Origin: DYQY01 sp964643725
GTDB lineage: Bacteria; Margulisbacteria; Riflemargulisbacteria; GWF2-35-9; DYQY01
Assembly (NCBI GenBank): GCA_964643725.1
Contig: CAZXTL010000030.1
Location: 1 to 22,940, forward strand
Length of the DNA stretch: 22,940 bases
Direction of reading: 5' to 3'
Shown here one piece after another: positions 12,701-21,700 of this stretch. The position numbers and the translations under genes were made by a program. The notes beneath the pieces were generated by a model that did not search any database, had not been told where the DNA came from, and was given only the letters and a program-made list of their open reading frames with translations. Each line of letters starts with the position of its first letter. Positions within the stretch are counted from its first letter, which is position 1.

Positions 12701-15700
12701 CTGTTATTACGCAATAATCTAAAGTTGAAGTTATGAAATTTGCATCATCTCCACCGTTAAAATCTCCATAGAAAAGAGTGTTGTAAGCTAATAACTGTCC
12801 GTTCTCTCCAGCATCTAAATTGTCGTCATAATAAGTAACACCGTTATTAGAAACTATCGTACTATTCACTAGTGTATTATTTCCAAGATAAAAAGCAGAC
12901 CCGCCTTCTGAAGCTGTATTATTATAAGCCAATACATTAATAAGCGTGTTGACCCCGTAAGCAAATCCACCACCATATTGAGCACTGTTGCCATAAATAT
13001 TACTATTAGTAAGTAGGTTAGTTCCATAATTAAATCCACCACCATTTAGAGAAGCACTGTTGCCATTAACTCTGCTATTAGTCAAGGTATTCGTGCCTTC
13101 ATAGAATCCACCACCATATTGAGCAGTGTTGCTAAAAACATTACTACTAATCAGCATATTGGTACCATAATTAAATGCGCCACCACTATTATTTGAATAA
13201 TTTTCAAAAACATTACTGCTTGTTAAAGTATTTGTGCCGTACATAAATGCACCACCATATTGTGACCCAGTGTTACCATAGATATTGCTATTAGTTACAA
13301 AACTTGTTCCACCATTAAATGCTCCACCAGAATTAGACGCAGCATTATAATAAACATTACTATTACTTAAAGTATTAGTCCCATCACTAAAAGCACCACC
13401 ATTATTCCCAGATCTATTATAATATACGTTACTACTTTGAATTGTATTATTACCTCCATAAAAACCACCACCTGAATTTAAAGAACTGTTATTATATACA
13501 CTACTGTTACTCAGTGTGTTATTCCCACTATTTAATCCACCACCATCATAAGCAGTATTATTACGTATGTCACAATTGGTCAAATTGTTAGTTCCAGTAT
13601 AAAGCCCACCACCTGCAGAACTTGCTACATTACTGTATATATCACTACTATTAATTACGTTTACTCCACTTGCTATCCCTCCACCATACTCAGCAGAATT
13701 GTCATAAATATTACTGTTATTAATAGTGTTTGTGCCATTATAAATGCTACCACCTGAAGAACTTGCACTATTACCATAGAGATTAATATTACTTAGAATA
13801 TTTGAGCCAAAATACAAGCCACCACCGAAGTTTTCAGCACTATTTTTAGCTATAACAGAATTGATTAGAACAACATTGGAAATCCCACTTTCTAAATTAG
13901 CAACAGCACCACCATTATATGCATGGTTAGCACTAATAATGACAGAATTTAGAGTTAAACTATGCACTGTATTGCTGATACTAATAAAGATACTACCACC
14001 TGTGTTATCTCCAGAACCAGTTATACTAGGACTTTCACCATTAACTAACTGAATATTCTGTAATTTCCAACTTACTGCATTGGCTTGAAGAAAATGCCTT
14101 GTAACTTGTTCTGCATCCAGAATTGTATCTGCAGAAGTAACACCCTGTAACGTTACATTATTCACATTAGGCCATACCAATCCCCTATTCCATAACCCTT
14201 TATGTGTACCAGCATAAACCTGAATTGTCTGGGATTCCTTTACATTATCTAATGCTTCTTGAATTGTAAAGAATCTTTGGTCCAATTCTACTATCTCACA
14301 ATTAAAGGCAGGGACACTAACTTGTGATTCATAAGCACCAATATCAACATGTGTACCAAAAACACGTGGGCTACCTGAAATATCTACGGTTACATTACGA
14401 GAATTAACGTTCCACAACGCATTAGAACCATTGTTAATAGCTACGGATGAGCTAATTACTCTAAAATCCTTGCTAGCATATTTTTCAAAATGGGAAGTTT
14501 CAAACCCATATCTTGGTTTTGAATTGCTAAACTCAACTGGCAGAGTATTGTCGGAAACAATACTGTATTCAATGTCAACAGCACCGTACGACCCACCAGC
14601 ATCAAAATCACCTAAGAAAATTGTATTGAACGCTGTAAGGCTACCTGAAGAGCTATCATCAAAGAAAATAACCCCATCATTATTTACAACTGTACAGTTA
14701 ACTAACCTATTGCTGCCTTGGCAAAATGCACCACCGTTAACGGCACTATTGTCATAAATAATGCCATTAATAAGTTTATTGGTTCCTTGATAAAATGCAC
14801 CACCGCCATTTAAAGCACTGTTACTATATACAAAGCAGTTATTAAGCGTATTTGTTCCACCATAAAATCCAGCCCCATTAGAGGCAATGTTCCTATAAAC
14901 ATTACTACTAGTTAAATAATTTTCACCACCATAAATACCGCCTCCCATAACCGCAGTATTATCATAGATATTACTGTTACCAATAGTATTTGTGCCCCCG
15001 AAGATACCGCCACCATAAAACCCACTAGCACTGTTTTCATAAACACTACTATTTGTCATTACATTGATAACACTACATAACCCACCACCATGAATACCGG
15101 CAGTATTACCATAAACACTACTATTTGAAAGAACAGCAGTACCACCATATAACCCACCACCATATTGAGCAGTATTACCATAGATGCTGCCATTCACCAC
15201 TTCTACTTTTGAAAAATAAAAGGCACCACCATCAAACGCAGTGTTGTCATATACAGTGCTGTTCTTGAGTTTATTTGTTCCCCAACTAAATGCACCACCA
15301 TAATATCCACTATTAGAATAAATACTACTATTATTGATGCTAACCAAACTGTAACTATTAGTGTTCTGTCCTACCGCCGCTCCATACTTTGATTCATTAG
15401 CATGAATTTGTACTTGATCAATCTCTAGCAAAAACGCACTATCGCTTACTGTTATATAAATACTTCCACCTGTGTTATTTGCACCCTGAGCTCCACTAGT
15501 TTCAACCTTACCATTTTTTAAACTCAAATCATGGATAGTAAGGTGTAAAGGATAACTAACTAAGATGTGACGAGTGACACTTGATGCGTCGAGGATAGTG
15601 TCAGTGGAAGAAACACCCTGTAATGTTAGATTATTAATGTTTGGCCAGACTAACCCTGCGTTACCCAAACCTGCATGAGTACCTGTATAAACTTGAATAG

Positions 15701-18700
15701 TATTACCTGAAGAATTTCCTTGTACAACTTGCTTCTCAACTAAAGCGTCTATTGCTTCTTGGATACTTTGGAACTCTTGAGTGGTTTCTACTATCTTACA
15801 AACAAATGGACGATCTTGTTCTTCTTGTAGCTCGTACGCACCAATATCAACCGAAGTTCCGAAGATACGAGGGACGAGGGACGTAATATCGGACGTGACG
15901 TTGTTTGAGTTTGCATTCCACAGAGTATTACTGCCAGCGTTAACAGCTACTGATGAGCTGATGATACTGTAATCGTAAAGATCGTAAGCAGTGAACTGTG
16001 AAGCAGTGAAACCGTAACGTGGATTCGAGATGTTCATAGCAGAAGATGGAATTGTTGTATCAGTGATAATACAATAGTCTACGGTAGCTGTATTGAAATA
16101 AGCAGGCGTTCCACCATCAAAATCACCAAAGAAAATCGTATTATAGGCAGAGAGCTTCCCGTCATTTCCCAACCCAAGATCTTCGTTATAATAAATAGCT
16201 CCGTTGTTAGAAACAATAGTACTGTTAACAAGCTTATTATCGCCTAGATAAAAAACACCACCAGAAGAACCAATGTTGTTATAAGCAAGGACATTTATAA
16301 GAGTGTTCGTGCCCCAAGCAAATCCACCACCATTAGTAGCACTATTACCAAAGACTTTACTGTACGTCAGTGTGTTTGTGCCATAAGCAAATCCACCACC
16401 ATCTACACCTGCAATATTTCCATATACATTGCTACTAGTCAGCGTATTTGTGCCATTAATAAAGCCACCACCTTCACTAACAGCACTGTTATTATATACA
16501 TTGCTACTAGTCAGTGTGTTCGTGCCTTCACAAAATCCACCACCAACATTAGAAGCACTATTGTTATAAACTTCACTATTATTCAATGTGCTTGTTCCAC
16601 CAATAAATCCACCACCATTAGCAGAAGCACTATTCCCATATACTTTACTGTTACTTAAAAACTTTGTTCCACTATTAAATCCACCACCATATTGAGCACT
16701 GTTGCTATAGACATTACTACTGGTCAGAGTGATTGTACCTAATCTAAATCCACCACCATTGGTAGCACTGTTGCTATATATATTACTACCACTCAGCACG
16801 TTCGTGCCTTCAAAAAATCCACCACCAAAATCAGAAGCACTGTTACTATAAACACTGCTGTTAGTAAGCGTGTTCGTACCATAATTAAAGCCTCCACCAT
16901 AAGTAGCACTGTTTTTAGCAATAACAGAATTCGTCAAAACAACTTTGGAAATACCATCAACTGGATGACCAATCGCACCTCCATAATATGCTTGGTTGCC
17001 ACTGACTATCACTGAGTTCAGAGTTAAAATATGCCCAGCATTGCTGATGCTTATATAAATACTTCCACCTTTGTTATCGCCAGAACCTGATGTGCTTGGG
17101 CTTTTGCCATTGATTAACTGGATATTTTGGATCGTCCAACCAACCACGTTTGACTGAAGAATGTGACGAGTGACAAGTGACGCATCAAGAATAGTATTCG
17201 CAGAAGTTACTCCCTGTAGCGTTATATTCTGAACATTTGGCCAAACTAAGCCAACATTACCAGTACCAGTAAGAGTCCCAGCATATACTTGTATTGTTTT
17301 ACCAGCACCAGTTCCGTATGTTTCTTCCATCTGTTGTAGTGCATCTAACGCAAGCTGGATTCTGGTAAACTTCTGAGCTGTCTCTAGAATTTCGCAGACG
17401 AATGGGATGGCGCTGTCGGATTCGTAAGCACCGACATCTATTGTTGAGTTGGTGATTCGTTCATGGGTTAGAGTAATATCGGAAGTAATGTTCATTGAGT
17501 TAACGTACCAAGCATTGTTGGTACCAGTATTTGCAGCGACTGACCAATCAATTAAAGTATAGTCACCACTATCGTAAGCAGTGAACTGTGAAGAAGTAAA
17601 ACCATAGATGGTGTTTATATGATTAATCTGTGTTGGCAGTGTTCTATCTGTAACAACGCAATGATCTAAAGTAGTTGTAACAAAATTTACAGCAGTGCCG
17701 TCATCAAAATCACCAAAGAAAAGCGTGTTATAAGCAATTAGCTGACCGTTAGTTCCGCCACTTGCACTATCGTCATAATAAATAACACCATTGTTAGAAA
17801 CAATAGTACTATTTACAAGCTTATTATCGCCGAAATAAAATACACTCCCTTGAGAAGAACTATTATTATAGACAAGCACATTTATAAGAGTGTTTGTTCC
17901 ATTGCGAAATCCACCACCACCAATAGAAGCACTGTTGCTATATACACTACTGTTCGTAAGCGTGTTTGTACCTAAAGAAAATCCACCACCAGTACTAGAT
18001 GCACTGTTGCCATATACATTGCTACTAGTCAGCGTATTTGTGCCATAAATAAAGCCACCACCAGACATGGCAGAGCTATTTCTATATACACTGCTGTTTG
18101 ATAAAGTATTAGTTCCATAAGCAAACCCACCACCATTAGTAGAGGCACTGTTACTATATACACTGCTGTTCATAAGAGAGTTCGTGCCATAATAAAATCC
18201 ACCACCAGAAACAGTAGTGTTGCTATAGACACTGCTGTTTGATAAAGTATTTGTGCCATAATAAAATCCACCACCAGAAGTAGCAGAACTGTTACCATAT
18301 ACACTGCTGTTCGTAAGAGTGTTATAAATGCCCCTATAAAATCCACCACCCCAAGTAGCACTGTTACTATATACATTACTGTTAATCAGCGTGTTCGTGC
18401 CCCAAGAAAATCCACCACCAGCAGTCGCACTGTTTTTAGCTATGACCGAATTCATTACTACAACATTGGAAGAACCGCTACTTGGATGACCTATCGCACC
18501 ACCATAATATGCTTGGTTGCCACTGACTATCACTGAGTTCAGAGTTAAAATATGCCCTACATTACTGATGCTAACATAAATACTTCCTCCGATGTTGTCT
18601 CCGAAATCGGTGATACTTGGGCTCTTACCATTGATTAATTTAATATTTTGGATCGTCCAACCAACCACATTTGATTGAAGAATGTGACGGGTTGTACTTT

Positions 18701-21700
18701 GCGCATCAAGAATAGTATTTGCAGAAGTTACACCTTGTAATGTTACATTCTGAACGTTTGGCCAAACCAATCCCCTATTCCCTATTCCTTGATGCGTTCC
18801 TGCGTAAACTTGAACAGTGCTACCGGCTGCGTTACCATGAACTAGTTGTTGCTCAGTTATAGCATCTAAAGCTTCTTGAATACTTTGAAACTCTTGTGTT
18901 CTTCCAACTATCTTACAGACGAATGGGCGATCTTGAGCTGACTGAAGCTCATATGCTCCAATATCAACCGAAGTTCCGAAGATACGAGGGACGAGGGACG
19001 TAATGTCGGACGTGACGTTGTTTGAGTTTGCGTTCCACAGAGTGTTGCTACCATTGTTAATAGCTACTGAGGAGCTGATGATACTGTAATCACCATTTGA
19101 GTAATTAGAAAACTGTGTCGTATCAAATCCGTAACGTGAATTCGAGATGTTCATTGCAGAAGACGGAATTGTTGTGTCAGTAATAATACAGTTATCAACT
19201 GTTGTTGTATTAAAATAAGAAGGATTTCCACCATCAAAATTACCTACGAATATTGTGTTATAAGCAAGTAGCTGACCATTTGTTCCACCAGTCAAAGTAT
19301 TGTCATAATAAATAACACCGTTGTTAGAAACTAGCGTACTATTTACAACCTTATTACTACCTTCATAAAAAACACCACCAGAAGAACCACTATTGTTATA
19401 AGCTAAAACATTTATAAGCATATTGGTGCCAGAATAAAACCCACCACCAGAGCCAGAAGCACTGTTATTATATAAAATACTATTATTCAGGGTGTTTGTA
19501 CTATAAGCAAATGCTCCACCATTTAGTGCAGTATTACCATAGACGTTAGTGTTTATAAGTACGTTCGTTGCAGAAGCAAAACCACCACCGGAATAGGTAG
19601 CCATGTTTCCAGATACTTTACTATTCGTCAGATAGTTAGTTCCACCACTAAAACCACCACCAGTACCAGAAGAAATGTTGCTATAAATGATACAGTTATT
19701 AAATGTATTTGTACCACTATTAAATCCACCGCCCACCGAAGAACTGTTGCTATATACGTTACAACTAGTCAGTGTATTCGCACCAGAATAAAATCCACCA
19801 CCACCGCCACCACCAATACCAGTATTGTTAAAGACGTTACTACTAATAAGTATATTTGTACCACCATTAAATCCACCACCAGTCATAGAACTATTACCAT
19901 ACACGTTACTACTAGTCAGCTTATTCGTACCATTATAAAATCCGCCACCAGAATTTGAGGCGATATTATTGTAGACAATACAGTTGTTAAATGTGTTTGT
20001 ACCACCATTAAATCCTCCGCCAGAATTTGAAGCACTATTTCCATAAACACTACTGTTTGCAATCGTATTTATGCAAGAATCAAATCCACCACCAGTCATG
20101 GCAGTATTACCATACACGTTACAACTCGTCAGAATATTTGTTCCACTAGCAAAGGCACCACCTACCATCGTTGCAGTGTTGTTATAGACGTTACAACTCG
20201 TCAGAGTGGACGTACTATTATAAAATCCACCACCAGAACCGGAACCAGAGGCAGTATTACTATATACACTACAATTATTAAGTGTAGTAGCTGCATAAGC
20301 AAAGGCACCACCAGAACTAGCGGCACTATTGCTGTAAACGTTACAACTATTCAGTATGTATTTGCCACCATTAAAACCACCACCATAAGTACTAGAAACA
20401 GTATTGCCATAAATATTACAGTTATTAAGTGTACTAGCACCAAAATATAATCCACCACCAGATTGCGCAGAATTACTATATACGTTACTACTATTTAAAA
20501 CATTGGAACCATAATATAACCCACCACCACAAGAAGCCGCACTATTTTTAGCAATAACAGCGGTATTTACAACAACTTTGGAAATACCATTCATTGGTTG
20601 ACCGATGGCAGCTCCATTATATGCTTGGTTGCCACTAATTATCACAGAATTTAGGGTTAGAATATGCCCAGAGTTGCTGAGGCTAATATAAATACTTCCA
20701 CCTATGTTATCTCCAGAACTTGTGATACTAGGGCTTTTACCCTTAATTAATTGGATGTTTTTTAATTGCCATCCTTTAGCATTTGATTGAAGAATATGGC
20801 GTGTTACTTGCTCTGCATCTATGATAGTGTCAGCAGAAGTATTTCCTTGTAACGTTATATTGTCTAAGTTAGGCCATATCAACCCACGATTACCAGGACC
20901 TTTATGCGTACCAGCTAATACCTGAATGGTCTGCCCTGTTGTCGCAGCGTTAAGGGCGTCTTGGATAGACTCAAAATAAGCACCTGTTTCAACAATGTAG
21001 CAAACAGAGCGGTTTGTTTGTAGTTCATAAGCTCCAACATCTATCCTTGCAACAGTCATAGTCCCTTGATAAATTCTTGGGTTGCCATCCAGGTCATTCG
21101 TTACATTGTTACTATTTGCGTTCCAATTCACATTAGAACCCCAACTATGCGCAGGAGAATTAGCACTTATGCGATAGTCACCACCTGCATAGTTAGCGAA
21201 ATGACTTGTGGTAAAACCAAGTATTACATTAGAACTGTTCATTACTGAAGGTAGCGTGGTGTCTGTAAAAATACAATTGTTTACAGTCGCAGTGTTAAAA
21301 TATGAGTCCGTTCCACCGTTGAAACTACCTTCAAATATTGTGTTATAGGCTAATAGCTCACCATTTTCTCCACCACCTGAGATAGAATCATAATAAATAA
21401 CTCCGTTATTAGAAACCATAGTACTGTTAACAAGCTTATTATCACCTAGATAAAATACACCACCTAAAGAACCACTGTTGCTATAAGCTAGGACATTAAT
21501 AAGAGTGTTTACACCATAATAAAACCCACCACCATTATTGATAGCATAGTTGTTATAAACGTTACTATTCGTAAGCGTGTTAGTTCCACCATTAAATCCA
21601 CCACCAGAGTCGGCAGTATTTCCATACACCAAACAGTTATTAAGAGTGTTCGTGCCCACAGCAAATCCACCACCAGACCCATCATAGAATGCACTATTGT

